The notes below the pieces were generated by a model. It was not told where the DNA came from. It did not search any database and saw only the letters and a list, made by a program, of their open reading frames with translations. Made by a program: the position numbers and the translations under genes. A stretch of DNA of 64,000 nt from Arthrobacter sp. MAHUQ-56 (lineage in GTDB: Bacteria > Actinomycetota > Actinomycetes > Actinomycetales > Micrococcaceae): NCBI RefSeq assembly GCF_019710585.1, contig NZ_JAIFZQ010000021.1, forward strand, positions 1 to 64,000. The letters are read 5' to 3'. This document shows, piece after piece, positions 25,534 through 34,514 of the stretch (the first letter of the stretch is position 1; the number at the start of each line of letters is the position of its first letter).

Positions 25534-26433
25534 GTGCCCCAACCGTCAACTGGACCCCTGCTCTTCGTAGGCTGCGCCACCCTTGACTCCATCGCCCTGG
25601 TGCAGGACTACCCCGCAGCGGACAGCCGCACCGTCGCCACGGATTTCGCGACGGCGGGCGGCGGCCCCGCAGCCACGGCGGCAGTCGCAGCGGCCCGGGC
25701 AGGCGCCAGCACCGCCTTCGCCGGCGTCCTCGGCACCGACGAAGAGGGTGACCGCATCGTCGCGGGACTCGAGGCCGAGGGCGTCGACACGTCGGCCGTC
25801 ATCCGCGATCCGGGCGTCAAAACCGGTGCCAGCGTGATCATCGTGAGCAGGGCCACCGAAAGCCGGGCCATCGTCACCCGCCCGGTGCCCCCGGTCAGCT
25901 TTCCCGCCGGGAGCCGGTTCTTCGAACTGCTGGAATCAGCCGCGTGGGTCCACACGGACCACCTTGGCTGGAACGCCCTGGCCGGCACCCCCGCCCTGAA
26001 CATCAGCGTGGACGCCGGCAACCCCATCCCGTCCTTCAGCCCACGCGGCGTCGCACTCTACGTCCCCACCATCGAACGGCTCGCCGCCGAGTACGGCGCG
26101 GACCTCTCCCCCGCGGCGCTCCTGGGCAAAGCGGTCGACGACGGCGCCTCCGCCGTGGTCGCCACCGCCGGCGCAGACGGGGCCTGGGTCCTGGAACGGG
26201 GCGGCGAACCCGTCCACGTGCCCGCCACGCCGGCAACGATCGTTTCCACCCTCGGCGCCGGCGACGTCTACCACGGCGCGCTCCTCGCCGCCGTCGCGGC
26301 CGGGCTGCCGCTGGTGGAGGCCGCCGCGTTCGCCGGCCGCACCGCCGCAGCATCCTGTGCCGGCCTGGATGGCCGCTCGGCCATCCCGCACCAGGCCGTC
26401 AACTCCGAACTTGCCACCAACCAACCTGCCTAG
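25534..26433 (+). CDS. yihV: 6-deoxy-6-sulfofructose kinase (YihV-like, PfkB family)
   Basis: 299 aa from a GTG start 3 bases after GAGGTGG. The PfkB fold shows FATAGGGPAATAAVAAARAG (the block GGGPAATAAVAAAR is also in E. coli YihV as I recall it), GTDEEGDRIVAGLEAEGVDT, and the anion hole with catalytic Asp244 in STLGAGDVYHGALLA. Its role would be ATP phosphorylation of sulfofructose at C1. The aldolase gene follows 32 bases downstream and the isomerase closes the same operon. Other PfkB sugar kinases look similar, so the assignment rests on context as well as similarity. Confidence 0.82.
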   Translation: MPQPSTGPLLFVGCATLDSIALVQDYPAADSRTVATDFATAGGGPAATAAVAAARAGASTAFAGVLGTDEEGDRIVAGLEAEGVDTSAVIRDPGVKTGASVIIVSRATESRAIVTRPVPPVSFPAGSRFFELLESAAWVHTDHLGWNALAGTPALNISVDAGNPIPSFSPRGVALYVPTIERLAAEYGADLSPAALLGKAVDDGASAVVATAGADGAWVLERGGEPVHVPATPATIVSTLGAGDVYHGALLAAVAAGLPLVEAAAFAGRTAAASCAGLDGRSAIPHQAVNSELATNQPA

Positions 26434-26465
26434 CCATCCCACCAGCCAGCTGAAAGAAGCAGCCC

Positions 26466-27350
26466 ATGAGCCACACCGACCTTTCCCCCCTGCAGCGCCC
26501 CTCAGGCGCCTTCGCGATGCTCGCCGTGGACCAGCGCGAAGCCATGCGCAACATGTTCGCCGAGCACACGGACAAGCCCGTCACCGACGAGGACCTTCGC
26601 ACCTTCAAGCTGGAGGCCGCACGGATCCTCAGCCCCTATGCCTCGGGAATCCTCATCGACCGGCAGTTCGCCCTTGACCAGGCCATCGAGGCCGGCGTCG
26701 TGGACCCCGGCTGCGGACTCATCGCCTCCGCGGACCACTTCGAATCCGCGCACGGCGAGCTGGTGGGCGAAGTGACCATCGACCGCCTGGTGGAGCCGCA
26801 CAAGTACAAGGCCCTCGGCGCCAAGGCCCTCAAGCTGCTGGTGCTGTACCGCCCCGATGAGCCCGCCGAGGGCCGGGTGGCCATGGTCCGCGAATTCGTG
26901 GAGAGCTGCCGGTCCGCCGGGCTGATCAGCATCATCGAACCCGTCTCCCGCAAGCCACTTGCCGGCGGCGACTTCGACTGGAACGCCGGCATCCTCGCCG
27001 CCGCCAAGGAACTGGGCGGCCTGGGCGCCGACCTCTACAAGGCAGAGGTCCCCTTCAAGGGCCAGGCCCCCGAGGCAGAGGTCCGCGCCGCCTGCGCCGA
27101 ACTGACCAAGGCCATCGACGGGCCCTGGGTGGTCCTGTCCTCGGGTGTCCCCGAAGACGTCTTCCCCGACGCCGTCCGGTGGGCCTGCCTGGAAGGGGCC
27201 AGCGGCTTCCTCTCCGGACGCGCCGTGTGGGCTTCCTGCATCGGCGCCCCCGACGTCGTCGAATCCCTCTCCACGGACGCTGTCCGCCGGCTGCAGCGCC
27301 TCTGCGCCGTGGTGGACGACGTCGTCTCCAGCCAACGGACCCACGCCTAG
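26466..27350 (+). CDS. yihT: 6-deoxy-6-sulfofructose-1-phosphate aldolase (YihT-like)
   Basis: 294 aa, class I aldolase. SGAFAMLAVDQREAMRNMF, LSPYASGILIDRQFA, GAKALKLLVLYRPDEP, GLISIIEPV, GADLYKAEVP and GASGFLSGRAVWAS follow the E. coli YihT pattern along its full length. Lys192 in LYKAE is at the expected Schiff-base position. The reaction splits sulfofructose-1-phosphate into DHAP and 3-sulfolactaldehyde in the cytoplasm. LacD-type tagatose-bisphosphate aldolases are related, but the match to YihT and the neighbouring YihS and YihV homologues favour the sulfosugar substrate. Confidence 0.87.
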   Translation: MSHTDLSPLQRPSGAFAMLAVDQREAMRNMFAEHTDKPVTDEDLRTFKLEAARILSPYASGILIDRQFALDQAIEAGVVDPGCGLIASADHFESAHGELVGEVTIDRLVEPHKYKALGAKALKLLVLYRPDEPAEGRVAMVREFVESCRSAGLISIIEPVSRKPLAGGDFDWNAGILAAAKELGGLGADLYKAEVPFKGQAPEAEVRAACAELTKAIDGPWVVLSSGVPEDVFPDAVRWACLEGASGFLSGRAVWASCIGAPDVVESLSTDAVRRLQRLCAVVDDVVSSQRTHA

Positions 27351-27439
27351 GCGCGGTTGGAGCACCGCAGCGTCGCCGGGGCAACCCCTCTCCGCAGCAA
27401 GCAAACAAGGCACAGCAAACACTCAACGAGGAGATTATT

Positions 27440-28729
27440 GTGAGTCAGATTTCACGCAGGCAGGCCATGGCCATTCTCGGCGCCCTGGGCTTCGGCGCCA
27501 CCGCGGCGGCGTGCGCCGGGCCCGGCGGATCCACCGCGCCCGGAGGAGCCAGCGGACCGGCCGCCCCGTCCACCGGCGCCGTCACCGGCAAGGTCTCCTT
27601 CGCGCACTGGCGCGGCGAGGACAAAGCCGTGTTTGACGAGCTCATCAAGCGCTTCGCGGCAAAGCACAGCGGCGTGGAGGTCGCCCAGGACATCTCCACC
27701 TCCAACGACTACAACGCCCAGGCCCTGCAGAAGCTGCGCGGCGGCTCCATCGGCGACGCCTTCGCCACATTCCGCGGCGCCCAGTTCAAGAACTTCACCG
27801 AAGCCGGGATCTACACCGAGCTCAAGGACAGCCAGGCGGTGAAGAACTACCAGAAGGGCCTGCTCTCCGCCGGCCAGAACGGCGACAGCCAGCTGGGCCT
27901 GCCCTACCAGGTGGTCTTCCCCATGCCCATGGCCAACCTCGACATCTTCGACAAAGCCGGCGCCGAGACTGCCCCCAAGACCTGGGACGCCTTCCTGGGC
28001 ATGTGTGAGAAGCTCGCCTCCGCGGGTGTCATTCCCATCTCCTGGCCCGGCGGGGACGTTGGAAACGGCGGGCAGCTGTTCAACTGCATGATCGCCAACA
28101 ACGCCCCGGTGGACGACATGTGCGCCCAGATCGAGCAGGGCAAGCTCAAGGTCACCGACGACTGGTTCATCAAGATGCTGAACCAGTACAAGGACCTGGT
28201 CCCGTACCTGCAGCCCAACGCCACCGGAACCGCGGTGGAGCCTGCGCAGAACCTGTTCTCCCAGGGCAAGGCCGCCATGCTGGCCACCGGCTCCTACCAC
28301 ATCGCCGCCGTCCGTGGCCTGGGTGCGAAATTCCCCATCGACCTGGTGTTCCCCAACACCTCCTCCGACGGGAAAGCCAAGTATGAAGGCGTCTACAACG
28401 CCACCTTCATCCTGGGCGTCAACTCGGCCAGCAAGAACCAGGCCGCCGCGGCCGCCTGGATCGATTTCCTCTCCGAGCCCGAAAACGCCGGCTACTACGC
28501 CAACCAGACCGCACAGCACGTTTCCGTGGACAAGGTGGAGTACACCAACCCGGACCTGAAGCGCCTGAGCCCCTGGCTGCAAAAGAAGACCGCCCTTGCG
28601 GCACGGTTCCAGTTCAACAACCTGGACGTCCGCAACGCGGTGGAGGCCAGCGCCACGGCCGTCATCTCCGGCACCAGCCCGGAGCAGGCAGCCGCAGCCG
28701 CCCAGAAGATTGTTGACGAACGGCTATGA
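27440..28729 (+). CDS. ABC transporter substrate-binding lipoprotein of the sulfoquinovose locus
   Basis: 429 aa from the GTG 6 bases after GAGGAG; the upstream in-frame extension has no start signal of comparable quality. The N-terminus combines a twin-arginine motif (SRRQAMAIL) and a lipobox ending at Cys25 (TAAAC). The rest follows the family-1 sugar-binding pattern (GKVSFAHWRGEDKAVFDELI, then FAAKHSGVEV). It overlaps the first permease gene by ATGA. By position it should bind sulfoquinovose or its glycosides such as sulfoquinovosyl glycerol; this is inference, since no ligand residues are recognisable. Confidence 0.85.
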   Translation: MSQISRRQAMAILGALGFGATAAACAGPGGSTAPGGASGPAAPSTGAVTGKVSFAHWRGEDKAVFDELIKRFAAKHSGVEVAQDISTSNDYNAQALQKLRGGSIGDAFATFRGAQFKNFTEAGIYTELKDSQAVKNYQKGLLSAGQNGDSQLGLPYQVVFPMPMANLDIFDKAGAETAPKTWDAFLGMCEKLASAGVIPISWPGGDVGNGGQLFNCMIANNAPVDDMCAQIEQGKLKVTDDWFIKMLNQYKDLVPYLQPNATGTAVEPAQNLFSQGKAAMLATGSYHIAAVRGLGAKFPIDLVFPNTSSDGKAKYEGVYNATFILGVNSASKNQAAAAAWIDFLSEPENAGYYANQTAQHVSVDKVEYTNPDLKRLSPWLQKKTALAARFQFNNLDVRNAVEASATAVISGTSPEQAAAAAQKIVDERL

Positions 28730-29682
28730 GCCTCCATCCCGGAACGGCTGCCAAACGCAAGGCACCGGACAGTCAACATGCCGACAACCCTGCCAAGGTG
28801 CGCCGCCGCTCTCCCACCCGGGTGAATCCGGCCCTGTACCTGTTCCCGCTGCCCGCCGTCGCCGTCGTCGCCTTCTTCCTGGTGATGCCTACGCTGCAGG
28901 CCTTCCAGTACGCCATCACGGACTGGAACGGCTTCTCGGCGGCGTTCAACTACGTGGGGCTGGACAACTTCATCCGCGCGTTCACCAAGGACTCGCTGTT
29001 CACCAACGCGCTGACCAACAACCTGAAGTTCGTGCTCCTGGTGGTGATCGCCCAGACCGCGTTTTCCCTGGTCCTGGCGCTGCTCCTCACCAAGAACTCG
29101 CGCGGCAGCATCCTGCTCCGGGCACTGTTCTTCTTCCCCACCATCCTGTCCTCCGTGTCCGTGGCCTTCATCTGGAAGTTCATCTACGACCCCAACTTCG
29201 GCCTGGCCAACTCGGTGCTGGGCGCGGTAGGCATCGACGGCGGCTCCTACCTCGGCAACGACGCCCAGGCCCTGTACTGGGTGGCCGTCACCCAGGTGTG
29301 GTTCCACGCCGGCCAGATGATGGTTGTCTACATCGCCGGCCTGCAGGCAATCCCCCGGGAACTCTACGAGGCTGCGGAAATGGACGGCGCCAACAAGTGG
29401 CAGCAGTTCAAGTCCATCACCTGGCCGTTCGTGGCACCGGCAACGTCCATTGTGGTGGCCTACACCACGGTGCAGTCGTTCAAGGCGTTCGACCTGATCC
29501 TCGGCATTGCCGGCAACCCGCCCAAGGCCGCCCTGGATATCCTCTCCACCCGCATTTACAGCACCTTTGCCAACTCGGAGTTCGGCTACGCCGCCGCCCA
29601 GTCGATCATCTTCATGGCGATGATCGCCCTGGTCACCTGGCTGCAGCGCCGCTTGCTCCGGCTGACCCCGAAGGGGGACTAG
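28726..29682 (+). CDS. sugar ABC transporter permease (MalF-like)
   Basis: 318 aa with a basic N-terminal tail of about 35 residues, six transmembrane segments and the EAA loop ELYEAAEMDGANKWQQFKSI. The start overlaps the binding-protein stop (ATGA). It forms the importer with the next gene; no ATPase is encoded nearby. Confidence 0.88.
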   Translation: MSLHPGTAAKRKAPDSQHADNPAKVRRRSPTRVNPALYLFPLPAVAVVAFFLVMPTLQAFQYAITDWNGFSAAFNYVGLDNFIRAFTKDSLFTNALTNNLKFVLLVVIAQTAFSLVLALLLTKNSRGSILLRALFFFPTILSSVSVAFIWKFIYDPNFGLANSVLGAVGIDGGSYLGNDAQALYWVAVTQVWFHAGQMMVVYIAGLQAIPRELYEAAEMDGANKWQQFKSITWPFVAPATSIVVAYTTVQSFKAFDLILGIAGNPPKAALDILSTRIYSTFANSEFGYAAAQSIIFMAMIALVTWLQRRLLRLTPKGD

Positions 29683-29686
29683 CAGC

Positions 29687-30502
29687 ATGCTCGCCTCAAT
29701 AAGCCGCCGCGCCATCCTGGCGATCTACGCGGTCATCATCATCGTTCCCCTGACCGTGGTGGCCTTCGGCAGCTTCAAGACCACGCAGGAACTGTTCGCC
29801 GGGCCGTTCAGCCTTCCGCACTCCCTCGCCCCGGACAACTTCGCGGAGGTGGTGGGCGGCCAGAACCTGGGCTCGTCCTTCATGAACAGCGTGATCGTCA
29901 CGGCCGTCTCCGTGCCGCTCACCCTGTTCCTGGCCAGCCTGGCCGGCTATGCCGTGGCCCGGCTGAAGGGGTTCATGTCCTGGGCCATCTTCGGTTTCCT
30001 GGTCCTCGGCATGGCCATCCCGGCCCAGGCCAACATGGTGCCGCTGTACGTCCTCTTCGGCAGGCTGGGCCTGCTGGACAACCTGGCCGGCCTGATCCTG
30101 GCCAACGTGGTGTCCACCCTGCCCATCGCAGTGTTCATCCTGGGCGGGTTCATGCGGACGCTGCCCAAGGAACTCTACGAAGCATCTTCCATCGACGGCA
30201 GCGGACCGTGGAAGACCTACGCCTCCATCGCCCTTCCGCTCTCCGCCCCCTCCATCGCGGCCGCCGCGATCTTCCTGTTCGTCATCCACTGGAACGAGCT
30301 GCTGTACCCGCTGCTGTTCATCCAGACCCCCGGCAACCGCACCCTGCCGCTGGCGCTGCTGAGCTTCCAGGGCGAATTCCAGACCAACTACCCGCTGCTG
30401 TTCGCCGGCGTCATCCTGGCATCCCTGCCCGTGGTGGTGGCCTACGTCTTCCTGCAGCGCTACTTTGTTGCCGGCATCACCGCAGGCGCGAGCAAGGGAT
30501 GA
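29687..30502 (+). CDS. sugar ABC transporter permease (MalG-like)
   Basis: 271 aa, six transmembrane segments, EAA loop ELYEASSIDGSGPWKTYASI followed by ALPLSAPS. Its start is 4 bases after the partner permease stop. It completes the membrane channel for the proposed sulfoquinovose importer. The 82 bases to the next gene show no separate promoter. Confidence 0.88.
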   Translation: MLASISRRAILAIYAVIIIVPLTVVAFGSFKTTQELFAGPFSLPHSLAPDNFAEVVGGQNLGSSFMNSVIVTAVSVPLTLFLASLAGYAVARLKGFMSWAIFGFLVLGMAIPAQANMVPLYVLFGRLGLLDNLAGLILANVVSTLPIAVFILGGFMRTLPKELYEASSIDGSGPWKTYASIALPLSAPSIAAAAIFLFVIHWNELLYPLLFIQTPGNRTLPLALLSFQGEFQTNYPLLFAGVILASLPVVVAYVFLQRYFVAGITAGASKG

Positions 30503-30584
30503 GAGCTGGCAAGGGATTGAGTACGACGACGACGGGCGGCTGCGCGGGTGGCCGCGCCCTCCCAGCCAACGAAAGGCAGAATCC

Positions 30585-32024
30585 ATGAACCTCACATCGG
30601 CCCGGCACCTTGTCAACGGCAGCTGGCACGCCGCTGGAACCGCCAAGGACGTGACTGATCCCGGCAACGGCAGCACCGTGGGCGAGGTGGCGTGGGGTAC
30701 CGCCGCCGACGCCACCAAAGCCGCCGACGCCGCTGCCGAAGCGTTTAGTTCCTGGTCCCGCACCACGGTCCGAACCCGGGCGGACCTGCTCCGGAACGCG
30801 GCCGACCTCCTGGCGGAGCGCCGCGACGAACTTGCGCACACCCTGGCACTGGAGGCCGGCAAACGGCTCCCGGAGGCCCAGGGCGAGGTGGACTTCTCGG
30901 TGGAGTATTTCCGTTGGTTCGCCGAGGAAGCCCGGCGTGCCACCGGCACCGTCAGCCCGCCGGAGCTGCAGGGCCGCCGGCACCTGAGCACCCGCAAACC
31001 CATCGGCGTGGCCCTCAGCCTCACGCCCTGGAACTTCCCGGTCTCCATCCAGGCACGGAAGCTCGCCGCGATGCTGGCCGCCGGCTGCACGGTGGTGGGC
31101 AGGGTGTCCGAGAAGGCTCCGCTGGCCGCCACCGCACTGTTCGAGGTCCTGCACGACGCCGGGTTCCCCGCCGGTGTGGTGAACCTGGTCCACGGCCCCT
31201 CCCGCGAGCTCACCGGGGCCTTGATGTCCCACCCTGCGGTCCGGGCCGTCAGCTTTACCGGCTCCACCGGAGTCGGCCGGCAGATCATGGCGTCAGCCTC
31301 CGAGCGCGTGGTGCGGCCCCTGCTGGAACTGGGCGGCAACGCACCGTTCATCGTGTTCGAGGACGCCGACCTGGACGCAGCAGTTGAAGGCGCCGTCCTG
31401 GGCCGGCTGCGCAACACCGGCCAGTCCTGCGTGGCCGCCAACCGGTTCCTGGTCCAGGACAGCATCGCGGACGAGTTCGCGCAGAAGCTCGGCGCACGCT
31501 TTGACGCGATGAGCATCGGCCACGGCGTTCCCGACGGCGGCGCACCGGTCCCGGACCTCGGCCCGGTCATCGACGCCGACCGTGTGTCCGCGGTGCAGGC
31601 GCTGGTGGACGACGCCCTGGAACGCGGCGCCCGCCAGGTCACCCAGCGCACGGCAGTACCCGGCAAAGGCACCTTCATGGCACCCACGCTGCTTGCGGAC
31701 GTCCCCGACGACGCACCCCTGGTGGCATCCGAAGTGTTCGGCCCGGCCGCCGGCGTCGTCACCTTCTCCTCGGAGGACGAGGCGATCCGGAAGGCAAACG
31801 CCACCGAGATGGGCCTGGCCGCCTACGTGTGGAGCAGCAGCCCGAAGCGCGGCTGGGACATCCCCGAACGGCTCGAGGCCGGCATCGTGGGCGTGAACGA
31901 CCCCCTGCCGTCCGTGGCCTTCGCCCCCATGGGCGGCGCCAAGCAGTCCGGACTCGGCCGGGAAGGATCAAGCCTGGGCCTCGAAGAGTTCGAGGAGGTC
32001 CAGTACGTGGCCTGGAGGCCATAA
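30585..32024 (+). CDS. aldehyde dehydrogenase, probable 3-sulfolactaldehyde dehydrogenase
   Basis: 479 aa with ATG after AAAGGCAGAATCC. SLTPWNFPVSIQARKLAAML, SFTGSTGVGRQIM, ELGGNAPFIVFEDADLD with general-base Glu248, and NTGQSCVAANRFLV with nucleophile Cys282 place it in the GabD-like group. In sulfo-EMP clusters without a sulfolactaldehyde reductase, this enzyme oxidises sulfolactaldehyde to sulfolactate with NAD(P). The cofactor-loop segment reads VVGRVSEKAPL instead of the more usual KPSE form, which may affect coenzyme preference. The next gene starts directly after its stop codon, so expression is coupled. Confidence 0.8.
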   Translation: MNLTSARHLVNGSWHAAGTAKDVTDPGNGSTVGEVAWGTAADATKAADAAAEAFSSWSRTTVRTRADLLRNAADLLAERRDELAHTLALEAGKRLPEAQGEVDFSVEYFRWFAEEARRATGTVSPPELQGRRHLSTRKPIGVALSLTPWNFPVSIQARKLAAMLAAGCTVVGRVSEKAPLAATALFEVLHDAGFPAGVVNLVHGPSRELTGALMSHPAVRAVSFTGSTGVGRQIMASASERVVRPLLELGGNAPFIVFEDADLDAAVEGAVLGRLRNTGQSCVAANRFLVQDSIADEFAQKLGARFDAMSIGHGVPDGGAPVPDLGPVIDADRVSAVQALVDDALERGARQVTQRTAVPGKGTFMAPTLLADVPDDAPLVASEVFGPAAGVVTFSSEDEAIRKANATEMGLAAYVWSSSPKRGWDIPERLEAGIVGVNDPLPSVAFAPMGGAKQSGLGREGSSLGLEEFEEVQYVAWRP

Positions 32025-32768
32025 ATGCTGACCACCGGGCTGGTGCTGGGCGCCGTCGTCATGGGAGCCGGGATGCAGCGCGTCACCGGCATGGGGTTCG
32101 CGCTGGTGGCTGCACCCTTCCTGGTCCTGCTCCTGGGCCCGGTGGAGGGTGTGGTGCTGGTGAACCTGTGCGGCGCCGTGACGGCGGGTGCCATCATCTT
32201 CCGGGTGGTCCGGGACATCGACTGGAAGCGGTACTTGCTGCTTGCGGCCTCGGCCCTGGTGGGGATCATCCCGGCGGCGATCCTGATCCGCCTCATACCG
32301 CCGGCCATCCTGGAGATCTCCATCGGGGTGCTCCTCGCCATCGGCCTGACCGTCCTGCTGGTCCTGAAAACCGCCACCCTGCCGGAGCGCCGCCGCTACC
32401 TCTTCACCGCGGGCGGCCTCAGCGGGTTCATGAACACGGCGGCGGGCGTGGGCGGGCCGGCCGTCAGCATGTACTCCATCGCCACCCGGTGGCAGCACAA
32501 ATCCTTCGCGGCCACCATGCAGCCGTACTTCTTCACCATCGGCACGTTCTCCCTGGTCTCGAAGGCGATCACCGCTCCCGCCTCGTTCCCGGCGCTGCCG
32601 GTGGCCATGTGGGTCGCCGTCGCCGTCGCCTGCCTGGCCGGCCTGGTGCTCGGCGACCTCGCTTCAAAGCACGTCCCCGCCCGGGCCGCGCAGATCCTCC
32701 TGATCATCCTGGCCTACCTGGGAGCGGCCGCCACCATCATCCGCGGCGTATCCGACGCCGTGGGCTGA
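32025..32768 (+). CDS. TauE/SafE-family exporter, probable sulfolactate export
   Basis: 247 aa, about seven to eight transmembrane segments and the family repeats GMGFALVAAPFLVLLLGP and GGLSGFMNTAAGVGGPAVSM. TauE/SafE proteins export sulfite, sulfoacetate or other organosulfonates and recur in sulfoglycolysis clusters, where they are proposed to expel sulfolactate. The start abuts the stop of the aldehyde dehydrogenase gene. Confidence 0.83.
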   Translation: MLTTGLVLGAVVMGAGMQRVTGMGFALVAAPFLVLLLGPVEGVVLVNLCGAVTAGAIIFRVVRDIDWKRYLLLAASALVGIIPAAILIRLIPPAILEISIGVLLAIGLTVLLVLKTATLPERRRYLFTAGGLSGFMNTAAGVGGPAVSMYSIATRWQHKSFAATMQPYFFTIGTFSLVSKAITAPASFPALPVAMWVAVAVACLAGLVLGDLASKHVPARAAQILLIILAYLGAAATIIRGVSDAVG

Positions 32769-32806
32769 CCTGACATTTTGCACCTTCACCAGAAAGAGGA
32801 CATGAC

Positions 32807-34084
32807 ATGACCTGGCTCGACAGTGCCGCCCACGCACGATGGCTCGAGGCGGAAACCGACCGGCTCATCAATTTCGCCGCAGCCTCGAAGGTCCCCACCG
32901 GATTCGGCTGGCTGGACAACTACGGCAAGGTGTTCGCCGACAAGCCGACCCACCTGTGGATCACCGCGCGGATGACCCACAGCTTCGCCGTCGCCGCGCT
33001 GATGGGACGGCCGGGTGCTGCGACCCTGGTGGACCACGGCATCTCGGCACTCAACGGCGTCCTCCACGATGACGAGTTCGGCGGCTGGTACGCCGAGGTG
33101 GACGACACCGGCCCGGTCAACGACACCAAGTCCGGCTACCAGCACTCCTTCGTGCTCCTCGCCGCCGCCAGTGCCGTGGCCGCAGGGCGCCCGGGAGCCC
33201 GGGAACTGCTGGACGAGGCGCTGCGGATCGCCGATACGAAATTCTGGGACCACAAGGCCAACATGTGCTTCGACTCCTGGAACCGCGACTTCACCGACAC
33301 TGAGGCATACCGCGGCGGAAACGCCAGCATGCACTCGGTGGAGGCCTACCTCATCGTGGCCGATGTGACCGGCGAGAACCGCTGGATCGAACGGGCCCTG
33401 CACATCGCCGAGGTGCTCATCCACGACTTCGCCCGCAACAACAACTACCGGGTGTTCGAGCACTTCGACCCGGAGTGGAACCCCATGCCGGAGTACAACA
33501 CGGACGACCGTGCCAGCCAGTTCCGCGCCTACGGCGGAACGCCCGGCCACTGGGTGGAGTGGGCGCGCCTGCTCCTCCACCTCCGCGCGGGGCTCGAAGC
33601 CCGTGGCCTGGACGTCCCGGCGTGGTTGCTTGAGGACGCCCGCGGCCTGTTCGACGCCGCCATCCGCGACGCCTGGCAGCCGGACGGCCATCCGGGATTT
33701 GTCTACACCGTGGACTGGGAAGGCAAGCCCGTTGTCACCACCCGCATCCGCTGGGTGCCCGCCGAGGCAATCGGGGGCGCCGCCGCCCTCTACATCGCCA
33801 CGGGCGAGAAGAAGTATGCGGACTGGTACGAGCGGATCTGGGACCACGCCCGCGACTGGTTTATCGACTACGAGCACGGATCCTGGAAGCAGGAACTCGA
33901 CGAGAACGGCAACGTCACCTCCACCGTCTGGTCCGGCAAGGCGGACATCTACCACCTGTGGCACTGCCTGGTGGTCCCGCGCCTTCCGCTGGCGCCGGGC
34001 CTGGCTCCGGCAGTCGCGGCAGGCCTGCTGGACGCACGCCTCAACAATGCGGCCGGCCAGGGCGCCGAACCTGCCGCCCGCTAA
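32807..34084 (+). CDS. yihS: sulfoquinovose isomerase (YihS-like, AGE superfamily)
   Basis: 425 aa with AGAGGACATGAC before the ATG. The (alpha/alpha)6-barrel sequence follows E. coli YihS closely: [83 protein letters not shown] and [15 protein letters not shown] with active-site His residues. It converts sulfoquinovose to sulfofructose; YihS also acts on mannose and fructose, so side activity is possible. It lies late in the operon behind the exporter. This is the most diagnostic gene for the sulfosugar assignment. Confidence 0.88.
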   Translation: MTWLDSAAHARWLEAETDRLINFAAASKVPTGFGWLDNYGKVFADKPTHLWITARMTHSFAVAALMGRPGAATLVDHGISALNGVLHDDEFGGWYAEVDDTGPVNDTKSGYQHSFVLLAAASAVAAGRPGARELLDEALRIADTKFWDHKANMCFDSWNRDFTDTEAYRGGNASMHSVEAYLIVADVTGENRWIERALHIAEVLIHDFARNNNYRVFEHFDPEWNPMPEYNTDDRASQFRAYGGTPGHWVEWARLLLHLRAGLEARGLDVPAWLLEDARGLFDAAIRDAWQPDGHPGFVYTVDWEGKPVVTTRIRWVPAEAIGGAAALYIATGEKKYADWYERIWDHARDWFIDYEHGSWKQELDENGNVTSTVWSGKADIYHLWHCLVVPRLPLAPGLAPAVAAGLLDARLNNAAGQGAEPAAR

Positions 34085-34120
34085 TTCCCCCTCAACACCT
34101 CGATCCGAAAGGCCACACCC

Positions 34121-34342
34121 ATGTCTGCCATTGCCCCCGAAGAAACAGTCCTGCAGAGCTCCCCCACCGGCAATCGCCACGCCGGCAACAGCCCGGCCAA
34201 CAACCGCCCCGTCAGCCTCCGCCTGGAAGCCGACACCCCGGTAAGCGTCCGGCTCGAGGTGGATGGAACCTGCACCTGCCGGGGTGCCTCCACCCGCCGG
34301 CCCGGAGCCTACACGGACACCGATTTTGGGGCCCGCCACTAG
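34121..34342 (+). CDS. small protein of unknown function at the end of the sulfoquinovose operon
   Basis: 73 aa, 36 bases after the isomerase stop, with GAAAGG 9 bases before the ATG. Third codon positions are strongly G/C like the genes upstream, which supports translation. The N-terminal half is Ser/Asn/Pro-rich and apparently disordered; the second half has two similar blocks, VSLRLEADTP and VSVRLEVDGT, then CTCRGASTRR. The CxC motif could bind metal. No family is recognised; a truncated remnant is the alternative. No convincing terminator follows before the next gene. Confidence 0.5.
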   Translation: MSAIAPEETVLQSSPTGNRHAGNSPANNRPVSLRLEADTPVSVRLEVDGTCTCRGASTRRPGAYTDTDFGARH

Positions 34343-34514
34343 GAATCCGGCTCCTTCCCGGACAGGGCGCGGGCAGGGCGCCGTTCACGCACCGGACGCG
34401 GTGGAACACGCCGTGAGCCGCGCGGAGCAGGGGTTTTGATCCTGTAAATTTAAGGGAGGAATTGTCCGGCCAGCGAGCCGCGTTCCAACCCTCCCCTTGA
34501 ATGGACCCTCCCCC

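Noticed and set aside
27179..27439. N-terminal extension of the sulfoquinovose binding protein
   Set aside because: The translation is Arg/Pro-rich and overlaps the aldolase gene; the GTG at 27440 has GAGGAG upstream and begins a proper Tat/lipoprotein signal.
34471..34500. Start of the MFS gene at a TTG behind AGGGAGGA (34462)
   Set aside because: That TTG is out of frame with the transporter.
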